DNA from: RPQJ01 sp963731105
Lineage (GTDB): Bacteria > Pseudomonadota > Gammaproteobacteria > Steroidobacterales > Steroidobacteraceae
Length of the DNA stretch: 64,000 bases
Reading direction: 5' to 3'
Assembly: GCA_963731105.1 (NCBI GenBank)
Contig: CAVSUM010000003.1
Coordinates: 1 to 64,000 of the forward strand
The position numbers and the translations under genes were made by a program. The notes under the pieces are model-generated. The model had not been told where the DNA came from and made no database searches. It worked only from the letters and a program-made list of their open reading frames with translations. This document shows, piece after piece, positions 16,659-25,851 of the stretch. How positions within the stretch are numbered: the first letter of the stretch is position 1; the number at the start of each line of letters is the position of its first letter.

Positions 16659-18211
16659 TGGACGCGTTCGGTTTCAGCAGCGGGCCGCTCGAGCCCGAGC
16701 GCTACCGCGACGCCCTCGCCGATCCCGCGGCGGGCGGCTACGCGAGCTTCGAGGGCTGGGTGCGCGACCACAACGAAGGCCGCACCGTGCAACGCCTCGA
16801 GTACGAGGCGTTCGAGGCCCTGGCGATCAAGGAGGGCGATCGCATCGTCGCCGAGGCCGTGGCCCGCTTCGGCGTAACGCGCGCGGCCTGCGTGCACCGC
16901 GTCGGCGCACTCGGCATCGGTGAACTGGCGGTGTGGGTCGGCGTGAGCGCCGCGCATCGCGACGAGGCCTTCGCCGCCTGTCGCTACATCATCGACGAGG
17001 TGAAGCATCGCCTGCCGATCTGGAAGAAGGAGCACTACACCGACGGCGACTCGGGCTGGGTGAACTGCGAGCGCTGCGCCGCGGCGGCGCCGTGCCGAGA
17101 GGGCACGGACACGAGCACGACCATGGGCCTGCACGCGGCGGACGAGGCGCACTCACCCGCAGCGGTACATGATTACTCGCGGCAGATGGCCCTGCCCGAG
17201 GTGGGCGCCGCCGGCCAGGCGAAGCTCGCCGCTGCCTCGGTGCTGGTCGTCGGTGCGGGCGGGCTCGGCGTGCCGGTGCTGCAGTACCTCGCCGCTGCCG
17301 GCATCGGTCGCATCGGCATCGTCGACGGCGACGTGGTCGAGGCGAGCAACCTGCATCGGCAGCCCCTGTACGGCGTCGCCGATGTCGGCCGGCCGAAGGT
17401 CGAGGTGGCGGCCGAGCGGCTGCGCGCCCTGAACCACGACGTGCGCATCGAGCCGCACGCGATGCACGCCACTGCGGAGAACATCGACGCGCTGGTCGCG
17501 CATCACGACCTGGTGATCGAGTGCACCGACAACTTCCGCGCCAAGTTCCTGGTGAGCGACGCGGTGGTGCGCGCGATGAAGCCCGCCGTGTTCGCCAGCG
17601 TGCACCAGTACGAGGGCCAGGTGCAGGTGTACCGGCCCCTGCCTCACTGGCCGTGCCTGCGCTGCCTGTGGCCCGAGGCACCGCGCGACGGCATGGTGGG
17701 CAACTGCGCCGAGGCCGGCGTGCTCGGCCCGGTGCCGGCCACGCTCGGCGCGCTGCAGGCGATGCAGGCGTTGAAGCGGCTGCTCGGGCTCGATGCGGGC
17801 GAGCCGCCGTCGCTGGTGATGGTGGACTTGCTGTCGCTCGAGACGCGCCGGCTGGCGGCGCAGCGCCATCCGGCCTGCGACCACGAGAACCCGGGCGCCA
17901 CGCCCGCGCCGCAGCATGCACCGCTGGAACTCGAGTACTCCACGCTCGCAGCAGCCTTCGAATCCGGCCTCGAGCTGGTGGACATCCGCGAGACCTGGGA
18001 GCGCGCGCACGACCCGCCGGGCCTGCAGATCCCGACCCACCTGCCGCTGAGCGCGCTGGTGAACGGATACCTGGAGTTTCCCTCCGAGGGACGCTACCTG
18101 GTCATCTGTGCGCACGGGGTGCGCAGCCTGTCGCTCACCGAGCACCTGCGCGCGCAGGGGCAGGCGGAGGTGTATTCGCTGCGCGGCGGGCTCGCCGCGC
18201 TACGCTCCTGA
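16658..18211 (+). CDS. moaE/moeB: Apparent MoaE-MoeB-rhodanese fusion protein
   Basis: Residues 1-~150 are MoaE, the large molybdopterin-synthase subunit (FEGWVRDHNEGRTVQRLEYE; catalytic Lys region IWKKEHY). From ~160 follows an E1-like adenylyltransferase of the MoeB/ThiF family: VVGAGGLGVPVLQYLAAAG, the Arg/Asn site SNLHRQPLYG and CTDNF. The last ~105 residues are a rhodanese domain with the active-site loop VICAHGVRSL. MoeB-rhodanese proteins are common, but MoaE joined in front is unusual. A single lost stop by indel (ggtga at ~17061) could have fused two genes; a candidate MoeB start is the ATG at 17123. The order moaD-moaE-moeB makes functional sense either way. Confidence 0.8.
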   Translation: MDAFGFSSGPLEPERYRDALADPAAGGYASFEGWVRDHNEGRTVQRLEYEAFEALAIKEGDRIVAEAVARFGVTRAACVHRVGALGIGELAVWVGVSAAHRDEAFAACRYIIDEVKHRLPIWKKEHYTDGDSGWVNCERCAAAAPCREGTDTSTTMGLHAADEAHSPAAVHDYSRQMALPEVGAAGQAKLAAASVLVVGAGGLGVPVLQYLAAAGIGRIGIVDGDVVEASNLHRQPLYGVADVGRPKVEVAAERLRALNHDVRIEPHAMHATAENIDALVAHHDLVIECTDNFRAKFLVSDAVVRAMKPAVFASVHQYEGQVQVYRPLPHWPCLRCLWPEAPRDGMVGNCAEAGVLGPVPATLGALQAMQALKRLLGLDAGEPPSLVMVDLLSLETRRLAAQRHPACDHENPGATPAPQHAPLELEYSTLAAAFESGLELVDIRETWERAHDPPGLQIPTHLPLSALVNGYLEFPSEGRYLVICAHGVRSLSLTEHLRAQGQAEVYSLRGGLAALRS

Positions 18212-18222
18212 CGACCGCGGGA

Positions 18223-19491
18223 TCAACCCCGCACCTGCCCCGCCCCGCGCACCACGTACTTGTAGCTGGTGAGCTGCTCGACCCCCACCGGGCCGCGGGC
18301 GTGGAAGCGGTCGGTGGAGATGCCGATCTCCGCGCCCATGCCGAACTCGCCGCCGTCGGCGAACTGGGTCGAGGCGTTGTGCAGCACGATCGCGCTGTCG
18401 ACCCGCGCCAGGAACTGCTCCGCCGCCGCGGGATCGTCGGTGACGATCGACTCGGTGTGCGCCGAGCCGTAGTGCGCGATGTGCGCGATGGCCTCGTCCA
18501 CGCCGGCGACGACCTTCGCCGCGATCACCGCGTCGAGGTACTCGGTGTACCAGTCGTCCTCGGTCGCGGGCCGCACGCGCGGATCGACCGCCTGCACGGC
18601 TGCATCGCCCCGCACCTCGCAGCCGGCGTCGAGCAGGTCGCGCACGATCGGCGCGAGATGCGTCGCCACGCAACCCTCGTCCACCAGCAGCGTCTCGGCG
18701 GCACCGCAGATGCCGGTGCGGCGCAGCTTGGCGTTCTTCACGATCGCGCGCGCCATGTTCAGGTCCGCCGCGCGGTCCACGTACACGTGGCAGTTGCCCT
18801 CGAGGTGGCCGATCACCGGCACGCGCGCCTCCTGCTGCACGCGCGCCACGAGGCTCTTGCCGCCGCGCGGCACGATCACGTCGATGCTGTCGGTCATGCC
18901 GGCGAGCATGTAGCCCACCGCCGCACGGTCCGTGGTCGGCACCAGCTGGATGCATGCCTCGGGCAGGCCCGCGGCGCGCAGCCCATCGACCAGGCAGGCG
19001 TGGATCGCCGCGCTCGAGTGGTGACTCTCGCTGCCGCCGCGCAGGATCGCCGCGTTGCCCGACTTGAGGCACAGCGCGCCCGCATCGCAGGTCACGTTGG
19101 GCCGGCTCTCGTAGATGATGCCGATCACGCCGAGCGGCACGCGCACGCGCTGGATGCGCAGGCCGTTCGGCCGCGTCCATTCCGCGATCACGGTGCCGAC
19201 CGGATCGGCCAGCTGTACCACCTGCTCGACGCCCTGCGCCATGGCCTCGACGCGCGACGCGTCGAGCTTGAGCCGGTCGAGCATCGCGCCACCCAGGCCC
19301 GCGGCCTCGGCCGCCTTCATGTCGCGCGCATTGGCGGCGAGGATCTCGCCCGCGCGGTTCCGCAGTGCCGCCGCAGCCGCCGCCAAGGCCGCATTCTTCT
19401 GCTCGGTCGAAGCAAGCGCGAGCGCCTGCGCAGCCTCGACCGCCGCGCGACCGATGGGCGCCATCAACGCTGCGATGTCCTGCATCGTCAT
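18223..19491 (-). CDS. proA: Gamma-glutamyl phosphate reductase
   Basis: Second step of proline synthesis: reduces gamma-glutamyl phosphate with NADPH to the semialdehyde. 422 residues, normal. Marks are VPLGVIGIIYESRPNVT, the catalytic Cys in RRTGICGAAETLL and FHARGPVGVEQLTSYKY near the end. Its ATG overlaps the proB stop by 4 bp, so the two are one operon. It converges with moeB, only 11 bp between stops. Confidence 0.95.
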   Translation of the reverse strand: MTMQDIAALMAPIGRAAVEAAQALALASTEQKNAALAAAAAALRNRAGEILAANARDMKAAEAAGLGGAMLDRLKLDASRVEAMAQGVEQVVQLADPVGTVIAEWTRPNGLRIQRVRVPLGVIGIIYESRPNVTCDAGALCLKSGNAAILRGGSESHHSSAAIHACLVDGLRAAGLPEACIQLVPTTDRAAVGYMLAGMTDSIDVIVPRGGKSLVARVQQEARVPVIGHLEGNCHVYVDRAADLNMARAIVKNAKLRRTGICGAAETLLVDEGCVATHLAPIVRDLLDAGCEVRGDAAVQAVDPRVRPATEDDWYTEYLDAVIAAKVVAGVDEAIAHIAHYGSAHTESIVTDDPAAAEQFLARVDSAIVLHNASTQFADGGEFGMGAEIGISTDRFHARGPVGVEQLTSYKYVVRGAGQVRG

Positions 19492-20624
19492 ACCAGCACC
19501 AGGTCGTCGCGATGGATCATCTCGTCGCGGCCGCGGAAGCCGAGCAGCCCCTCGAGCTCGCTGCTGCGCCGGCCGCGGATGCGCTCGGCATCGGTGCTCG
19601 AGTAGGCCGCGAGCCCGCGGGCGATTTCGAGCCCGTCGGGATCGCGCACCACCACCGCGTCGCCGCGATCGAAGCGGCCCTTCACCGCGGTGATGCCGGC
19701 CGGCAGCAGGCTCTTGCCGGCCCGCAGCGCCTTGGCCGCGCCCTCGTCCACCGCGACTTCGCCGGCGGGCTTGAGCATGCCCGCGATCCACTGCTTGCGC
19801 ACGGCCAGTGGCGACGCTTCGGCCACGAACCAGGTGCAGCGCGCGCCCGCCTCGATGCGCCGCAGCGGATGCTCCTCGCGACCGGCGGCGATGCACAGGT
19901 GGCAGCCGGCGCTCACCGCGATCCTGGCCGCCATCACCTTGGTCGCCATGCCGCCCGAGCCCACGTCCGACGCCGAGCCGCCGGCCATCGCCTCGATCGC
20001 CGGGGTGATGCGCGGCACCTCCGGGATGAACTGCGCGCCGGGTTCGCGCGAGGGATCGGCGGTGTACAGGCCGTCCACGTCGGACAGCAGCACCAGGCAG
20101 TCGGCGCTCACCATCTGCGCGACGCGCGCGGCCAGGCGGTCGTTGTCGCCGTAGCGGATCTCGGCGGTGGCGACCGTGTCGTTCTCGTTGATGACCGGGA
20201 TGGCGCCGAGGCGCAGCAGCGTGGTGAGCGTGTTGCGGGCGTTGAGGTAGCGGCGCCGCTCCTCGGTGTCGCCGAGCGTGAGCAGCACCTGTGCGACCGT
20301 GAAGCCGCGCTCACCGAGCACTTCCTTCCAGGCGTGCGCCAGGCGGATCTGGCCGACGGCGGCCGCGGCCTGCTTTTCCTCGAGCTTCGGCTTGCCGCGC
20401 ACCAGGCCGAGCTCGCGCCGGCCGAGCGCGATGGCACCCGAGGACACCAGCACGACCTCCTGGCCGCGGGCACGCAATGCCGCGATGTCTTCGGCGAGCG
20501 CGTCGAGCCAGGCGCGGTTGACGCTGCCGGTCGACTTCTCGACCAGCAGCGCGGAGCCGACCTTGACGACGACCCGCCGGGCCACGGCCAGGCGCGATCC
20601 GCCGGCCGCGGCCCTGCGCGTCAT
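19488..20624 (-). CDS. proB: Glutamate 5-kinase
   Basis: First step of proline synthesis, phosphorylating glutamate. The amino-acid kinase domain has VVVKVGSALL, LVSSGAIALG, VINENDTVA and GSGGMATKVMAA; a PUA domain occupies about the last 90 residues (ITAVKGRFDRGDAVVV). 378 residues, normal. The ATG at 20624 overlaps the acyl-CoA dehydrogenase stop (ATGA). A frameshift in that upstream gene makes an artificial 980-codon joint frame, which is not a real fusion. Confidence 0.95.
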   Translation of the reverse strand: MTRRAAAGGSRLAVARRVVVKVGSALLVEKSTGSVNRAWLDALAEDIAALRARGQEVVLVSSGAIALGRRELGLVRGKPKLEEKQAAAAVGQIRLAHAWKEVLGERGFTVAQVLLTLGDTEERRRYLNARNTLTTLLRLGAIPVINENDTVATAEIRYGDNDRLAARVAQMVSADCLVLLSDVDGLYTADPSREPGAQFIPEVPRITPAIEAMAGGSASDVGSGGMATKVMAARIAVSAGCHLCIAAGREEHPLRRIEAGARCTWFVAEASPLAVRKQWIAGMLKPAGEVAVDEGAAKALRAGKSLLPAGITAVKGRFDRGDAVVVRDPDGLEIARGLAAYSSTDAERIRGRRSSELEGLLGFRGRDEMIHRDDLVLV

Positions 20625-22430
20625 GCGAACGCGAAATGCTCGGCCGGCAGCGTCATCAGGCCGTCGGAGCCCGCGCGCGCCGCGGCGGCATGCGCGTCGA
20701 TGCGCGGCAGCAGGCGGTCGAAGATAGAACTTCGCCGTGACCAGCTTGGCCCGGTAGAAGTCGGCCTCGGGGTCGCCCTCGGCCAGCTTCCTGGCGGCCA
20801 CGCCGGCCGAGGCGAGCCAGCACCAGCCGAGGCAGACGTAGCCGGCGACGGCCAGGTAGTCCACGGCGGCCGCGCCCACTTCGTCGCGGTTCTTCATCGC
20901 GGCGGCGCCCAGCTCCATCGTCAGCTTGCCGAGTTGCTCGACGCGCTTGCCGAGCTCCGTGGCCAGCGGCGTCACCTCGGGCAGCGGACCGAACTTGTCG
21001 ATCGCTTCCTTGATGCGCGCGGCGATCATCTGCACGCTCTTGCCGCCGGTGCCGAACACCTTGCGGCCGAGCAGGTCGAGCGCCTGGATGCCGTTGGTGC
21101 CTTCGTAGATCGGCGTGATGCGCGCGTCGCGCATCAGCTGCTCGACGCCCGTCTCGCGGATGAAGCCGGCGCCGCCGTGGATCTGCACGGCGAGGCTCGT
21201 CACTTCCATCGCGGCATCGGTGAGGAACGCCTTGACGATCGGCGTCAGGAACGCGACCAGGTCGTCCGACCGCTTGCGCTCGGCCTCGTCCGGGTTCATG
21301 TGCGCACTGTCGATCTCGCGACCGGTCAGGAAGCACAGCACGCGCCCGCCCTCGACCAGCGCCTTCTGCGTGAGCAGCATGCGGCGCACGTCCGGGTGGA
21401 CGATGATCGGATCGGCGGCCTTGGTCGGCGCCTTCGGGCCCGTCAGCGAGCGGCCCTGCAGGCGGTCGTTGGCATAGGCGATGGACGCCTGGCAGGCGAG
21501 TTCCGAGACTCCCTGGCCCTGCAGGCCCACGCCCAGGCGGGCGTGGTTCATCATGGTGAACATGCAGGCCAGGCCCGCGTTCGCCTTGCCGAGCAGCCAG
21601 CCCTTCGACTCGTTGAAGTGCATGACGCAGGTGGGCGAGGCGTTGATGCCCATCTTGTGCTCGATGGAGCCGCACTTGACGCCGTTGGCGGCGCCCAGGC
21701 TGCCGTCCTCGTTGGGCAGCAGCTTCGGCACCACGAACAGGCTGATGCCCTTGGTGCCCGCAGGCGCGTCCGGCAGGCGCGCCAGGACCAGGTGGATGAT
21801 GTTGCTGGTCAGGTCGTGCTCGCCGGCGGTGATGTAGATCTTGCTGCCGGTGATCGCATAGGAACCGTCGCCCAGCGGCTCGGCCTTGGTGCGCAGGATG
21901 CTGAGGTCGCTGCCGGCGTGCGCCTCGGTCAGGCACATGGTGCCGGCCCACTCGCCCGACACCATCTTCGGCAGGTAGCGGCGCTTCAGCTCGTCTGTGC
22001 CGTGCGCCTCGAGGGTCAGCGAGGCACTCTCGGTGAGGCCCGAGTACATCTTCCAGGCCATGTTGCCCGAGCACAGCATCTCGCCGAACGCGAGCGCAAA
22101 GCCGGCCGGCAGGCCCTGGCCGCCCCATTCCGGGTCCGCCGTCATGGTGATCCAGCCGTCCTGGCAATAACGGTCGTAGGCTTCCTTGAACCCGGGCGGC
22201 GTGTGCACCTGGCCGTCCTCGAAGCGCAGGCCGTGCTCGTCCCCGGTTGCGTTGGTAGGGGCCAGCACCGTCTCGGCGAAGCGCGCCCCCTCCTCGAGGA
22301 TGCCCTCGAGCAGGTCCTTGTTCAGCTCCTCGCGGCCGAACGCCTGGTAGCGCCGCTCGAAATCGAGAACCTCATGGACCACGAAACGGATATCACGGAG
22401 GGGGGCACGATAGGAGTACACGGTAGTCAC
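20621..22430 (-). CDS. Acyl-CoA dehydrogenase, long DmdC-like type (one frameshift)
   Basis: FAD-dependent alpha,beta-dehydrogenation of an acyl-CoA thioester. ~602 residues with the extra C-terminal acyl-CoA-dehydrogenase domain, as in the DmdC/FadE group. Motifs: MCLTEAHAGSDLS, the substrate/FAD loop KIYITAGEHD and the catalytic Glu region PIYEGTNGIQALDLLGRK. One extra base near 20728 shifts the frame after LVTAKFY; removing it gives a normal end (HFAFA) and a stop overlapping proB. Substrate cannot be told from sequence. The GTG at 22430 follows a good caggaag site. It is transcribed ahead of proB-proA. Confidence 0.88.
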
Positions 22431-22499
22431 CTTCCTGTACGGGGCTTTCGCGAGTGATTTTACGCGAAGGTGGGCAACTGCTCCGTAGGTGTGTTCCGG

Positions 22500-22528
22500 T
22501 TGCCGCCGTCACGACCCGACCGTATAGT
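22500..22528 (+). promoter_or_regulatory. Sigma-70-type promoter for the 22583 operon
   Basis: TTGCCG at 22500-22505 and TATAGT at 22523-22528 are separated by 17 bp, a near-consensus spacing. It lies ~55 bp upstream of the GTG start in the divergent region with the acyl-CoA dehydrogenase gene. Confidence 0.6.
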
Positions 22529-22582
22529 TGTTCGCAAGCAATATCCGAAAGATTCCCGAAAATCCCGCCGAGGACCCCGAGC

Positions 22583-22918
22583 GTGAGCCGCGACTTCGAC
22601 CCGGAACAGGGCCAATGGTATGAAGATCTCGACCAGGAGGAGATCTTCAAGGTCGTCAACCTCGACCCGGACGAGATGCTGGTGCGCATCCAGTGGCTCG
22701 ACGGCGAGTACGAGGACCTCGACCTCGAGGCCTGGAACGAGCTCGACCTCGAGAAGGCCGAGGAGCCGGAGGGCTGGGTCGACGAGGTCGAGGGGGACGA
22801 GGACGACGAGGACCTCGACGACGAGGAGGACCTGGACGAGGAGGACGAGGACGACTGGGACGACGACGAGGACGAGGACTACGACGACGACGATGACGAG
22901 TATCGCGACCGCGAGTGA
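22583..22918 (+). CDS. DUF6763-like protein with acidic repeat tail, 111 aa
   Basis: The N-terminal ~65 residues (QGQWYEDLDQEEIFKVVNLD, then IQWLDGEYEDLDLEAWNELD) resemble a small gammaproteobacterial family I know as DUF6763. The C-terminal ~45 residues are almost only Asp and Glu, encoded by repeated gacgag triplets. The GTG at 22583 has gagga 9 bases upstream and sits right after the promoter; an in-frame start at 22454 would lie before the promoter. The acidic tail may bind basic partners or metal. The stop overlaps the GNAT start as GTGA. Confidence 0.75.
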   Translation: MSRDFDPEQGQWYEDLDQEEIFKVVNLDPDEMLVRIQWLDGEYEDLDLEAWNELDLEKAEEPEGWVDEVEGDEDDEDLDDEEDLDEEDEDDWDDDEDEDYDDDDDEYRDRE

Positions 22919-23493
22919 ACGATTCGCCCCCTCCGCCGCTCCCCGCCCCGCCGCCGGCCTATCCGGCTGACCTCGAACGCGACTGGCAGGCCGGCGACGG
23001 CACCGTCCTGCACCTGCGCCCGCTGCGCCCCGACGACCTCGACCGCGAGGTCGCCTTCATTGCCGGGCTCTCCCAGCAGACCCTCTATTACCGCCTGCAA
23101 TACTCCTCGCGCTCGGTGAGCCGCGAGGACGCGGCCCGCCTGCTCGAGCTCGACTACCGGGACCGGATGGCCATCGGGGCCCTGTCCGGCACGGCGCCGG
23201 ACGAGGCGCTCGTGGGCGTCAGTCGCTACGCCCGCATCGACGGCACCGACCAGGCGGAGTGCGCCATCGTCGTCGCCGATGCCTGGCAGGGCCGCGGCGT
23301 CGGCACCGAGCTGATGCGCAGCCTGGCCCAGGCGGCGCGCGCCAGCGGCATCCGCACGCTGGTCGGCTCGAGCCTGGGCGAGAACCAGCGGATCCACGCC
23401 TGGGCGCGGCGCTTCGGCTTCGACGTGCACACCGAGCCCAACTCGGGCGGACACGTCAACATCACGGTCGATCTCGGCTCGCTGCCTTCCTGA
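22915..23493 (+). CDS. GNAT-family N-acetyltransferase
   Basis: 192 residues. The acetyl-CoA-binding motif A is VVADAWQGRGVGTELMRSL, followed by SLGENQRIHAWARRFGF. The proline-rich first 18 residues are likely disordered. It resembles the GNAT domains fused to acyl-CoA synthetases in protein acetylation, but is stand-alone. Substrate unknown. It overlaps the DUF6763-like gene by 4 bp and converges with the CHAD gene, overlapping its end by 32 bp. Confidence 0.85.
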   Translation: MNDSPPPPLPAPPPAYPADLERDWQAGDGTVLHLRPLRPDDLDREVAFIAGLSQQTLYYRLQYSSRSVSREDAARLLELDYRDRMAIGALSGTAPDEALVGVSRYARIDGTDQAECAIVVADAWQGRGVGTELMRSLAQAARASGIRTLVGSSLGENQRIHAWARRFGFDVHTEPNSGGHVNITVDLGSLPS

Positions 23494-24385
23494 CCCGGCG
23501 CGTGGCGTCGCGCCACTGCCGCCAGGCGTCGAGCACCAGGGCCGCCCGGTCGGCCGACTGCCGGCGCAGCTTGCGTTCCCGCAGGTCGAGTTGCGCCACG
23601 AGCCGCACCGCGAGCGGCCGGCCGAGCGAGCGCTCGTTCGACTGCACCCAGTGCGCGGCAAGCAGGGTGTCGCGGTGCTCACCGATGCGATCCTGGGCCG
23701 CGCGCAGGCGCCGCAGCAGGCGTGCCGTGGGCTTCGGCGCCACGTCAGCCACCACTTCGAGCGCGTAGCGGCAGTGTTTGAAGGCCAGGCGCAGCTCGTG
23801 CAACTCGGTGGCATCGGTCGGCTTGGCACGCAACAGGCGCACCGGCCGGCGCCAGGCACGTGCAACCAGCGCCACGACCTCGCCCAACCGGGCATCCCGC
23901 ACGGCGAACAGTGCCGCGCTGGCGCGATGCCGCTCGAGGGCGGCGCACAGGGCGGCCCAGCCGGGCTCGGCGGCGTGGCGGCGCAGGTTCTCGCGCGAGG
24001 TGATGCGCAGGTCGTCGAGCAGCACGCCGAGGCGACGGCGGTCGGCGGGCGTGTTGGCGGCGTCGGCACGGGCCAGGTCGACCAGCAGCTCGCGACGTAC
24101 GTCCGCCTCGCGGACCGCCCCGAGCGCCTGCGCGAAGCGCCTGAGGTCGGCCCGGTACAGGCGGTCGCGGCGAGGTTCGAGCAGCGGCCGGAATGTCTTC
24201 AGGATCGAGCGCAGGCGGCGGGCCGCCACCCGGCCACGGTGCACGTCCTCGACCCCCGCCGCCTCCAGGGCCGCAGCGGCGGCCGCCAGCAGGCGTTGCT
24301 GCTCGCGGATCGCCTCTTCGAGGCGCGCGCTGCCGGGCGCCGGGAGCGCTGCCGACACGGCTGGGGTGGGCTTTTGTCGGGCCAT
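23462..24385 (-). CDS. CHAD domain protein
   Basis: 307 residues, mostly helical and rich in Arg and His. The paired CHAD signatures are VHRGRVAARRLRSILKTF and LHELRLAFKHCRYALEVV, which form the basic groove that binds polyphosphate. The domain is alone, without a CYTH partner. ATG at 24385 is the first good start. A longer reverse frame running to 27358 is antisense to htpX and the photolyase and is ignored. Confidence 0.88.
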   Translation of the reverse strand: MARQKPTPAVSAALPAPGSARLEEAIREQQRLLAAAAAALEAAGVEDVHRGRVAARRLRSILKTFRPLLEPRRDRLYRADLRRFAQALGAVREADVRRELLVDLARADAANTPADRRRLGVLLDDLRITSRENLRRHAAEPGWAALCAALERHRASAALFAVRDARLGEVVALVARAWRRPVRLLRAKPTDATELHELRLAFKHCRYALEVVADVAPKPTARLLRRLRAAQDRIGEHRDTLLAAHWVQSNERSLGRPLAVRLVAQLDLRERKLRRQSADRAALVLDAWRQWRDATRRVRKAASRDRP

Positions 24386-24444
24386 GGTCGCGCCGGGATA
24401 TAGCACGCGAGCCGCGGGCGGCGTCACCTCGACGCCGACCGGCG

Positions 24445-24762
24445 TCAGGCGGCCGGCAGGCGCTTCAGTTGCGTGGCGTCGAGCACCATCGCCAGCAGCG
24501 CGCGGATGGAGCGGTGTGCCTCGAGCGGGTGGCGCAGCGGCGCGTCGAGGTGCAGCCGATAGGTGTTGCGACGCCCCTGCCGCTCGCGCAGGATGACGCC
24601 GGCGTGTTCCAGGTCGCCGACGATGCCCTGCACGGCGCGCTCGGTGATGCCGACCTCGGCCGCCACGTCGCGCAGGCGGGCGTGCGGGTCGAGCGCGAGG
24701 CACACCAGCACGTGGGCGTGGTTGCTGAGGAACGTCCAGTGCCGTGCGGCGGTGGCAGTCAT
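24445..24762 (-). CDS. Winged-helix transcriptional regulator (MarR/ArsR-like), 105 aa
   Basis: A single winged-helix domain: FLSNHAHVLVCLALDPHARL, then helix-turn-helix RDVAAEVGITERAVQGIVGD and wing LRERQGRRNTYRL. No effector domain or metal site is obvious. gagg lies 8 bases before the ATG at 24762. It is divergent from htpX, whose promoter region it might control. Confidence 0.75.
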   Translation of the reverse strand: MTATAARHWTFLSNHAHVLVCLALDPHARLRDVAAEVGITERAVQGIVGDLEHAGVILRERQGRRNTYRLHLDAPLRHPLEAHRSIRALLAMVLDATQLKRLPAA

Positions 24763-24961
24763 GGCGGGCACCTCGGTCCGGCGGCGCGGGAACCCGGGCC
24801 GCGGCCGCTTGTCTGAAGTATGGTTCCGGTTTTTCGCTTCCTGTTAGTATGCGCCACCGCACGGTGACCAGGCCATGCCCCGCCCGGGCCGGCCTTGAAT
24901 CCCGGTGGATCAACCCAAGCGAATGGTTCGTTGCGGCACTGCCCGCTGGAGACTCGTCAAG

Positions 24962-25846
24962 ATGAAACGGATCCTGCTGTTCCTCGTCACCAACCTCGCC
25001 GTGGTCGTGCTGCTGGGCATCATCCTGCGGCTGATCGGCTTCGAGGGCATCCTCGACGCCCAGGGCGTGGACCTCAACCTCGGCGCGCTGCTGGTGTTCG
25101 CGGCGGTCGTCGGCTTCACCGGGGCGTTCATCTCGCTCGCCATGTCGAAGTGGACGGCCAAGCGGATGATGGGCGTGCGCGTCATCACCCAGCCGGCGAA
25201 CTCCGCCGAGAGCTGGCTGGTGAACACCGTGCAGCAGCAGGCGCAGCTGGCCGGCATCGGCATGCCCGAGGTCGGCATCTTCGATTCGCCGGAGCCGAAC
25301 GCCTTCGCCACCGGTGCACGGCGCGATGCCTCGCTGGTCGCAGTCAGTACCGGCCTGCTGGCGAGCATGTCGCAGAAAGAAGCCGAAGCCGTGCTCGCGC
25401 ACGAGGTGAGCCACGTCGCCAACGGCGACATGGTCACGCTGACGCTGATCCAGGGCGTGGTGAACACGTTCGTGATCTTCCTGGCGCGCGTCGTCGGCCA
25501 CACGGTCGATCGCGTGGTGTTCAAGACCGAAGAGGGCCACGGCCCGGCGTTCTGGATCACCACCATCATTTCCGAGATCGTGTTCGGCCTGCTCGCCACC
25601 ATCATCGTCATGCACTTCTCGCGGCAGCGCGAGTTCCGTGCCGACGCGGGCGGCGCGAAGCTGGCGGGGCGCGAGCACATGATCAATGCGCTCGAGCGCC
25701 TGAAGCAGCGCCACGCCGGCCCGTTGCCGGACAAGATGGCGGCGTTCGGCATCGCGGGCGGCCGCATGAGCGGCTTCAAGCGGTTCTTCATGACCCACCC
25801 GCCACTCGAGGAACGCATCGCGGCGCTGAAGGCCGGCTCGCTGTAA
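24962..25846 (+). CDS. htpX: Membrane zinc metalloprotease HtpX
   Basis: Inner-membrane M48 protease for quality control of membrane proteins. 294 residues. Two N-terminal helices (ILLFLVTNLAVVVLLGIIL; LLVFAAVVGFTGAFISLAM), the zinc motif HEVSH with the downstream REFRADAGGA Glu ligand region, and two more helices between them are present. ATG at 24962 (MKRILLFL) is the family start. The photolyase gene follows within 6 bp. Confidence 0.93.
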   Translation: MKRILLFLVTNLAVVVLLGIILRLIGFEGILDAQGVDLNLGALLVFAAVVGFTGAFISLAMSKWTAKRMMGVRVITQPANSAESWLVNTVQQQAQLAGIGMPEVGIFDSPEPNAFATGARRDASLVAVSTGLLASMSQKEAEAVLAHEVSHVANGDMVTLTLIQGVVNTFVIFLARVVGHTVDRVVFKTEEGHGPAFWITTIISEIVFGLLATIIVMHFSRQREFRADAGGAKLAGREHMINALERLKQRHAGPLPDKMAAFGIAGGRMSGFKRFFMTHPPLEERIAALKAGSL

Positions 25847-25851
25847 TCGGG

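Noticed and set aside
19488..22430. A 980-codon acyl-CoA dehydrogenase/glutamate kinase fusion
   Set aside because: Created by one extra base near 20728; without it the dehydrogenase has its own stop overlapping the proB ATG.
19365..22457. Forward open frame of ~1030 codons
   Set aside because: Antisense to proB and the acyl-CoA dehydrogenase, with low-complexity His/Ala/Arg content.
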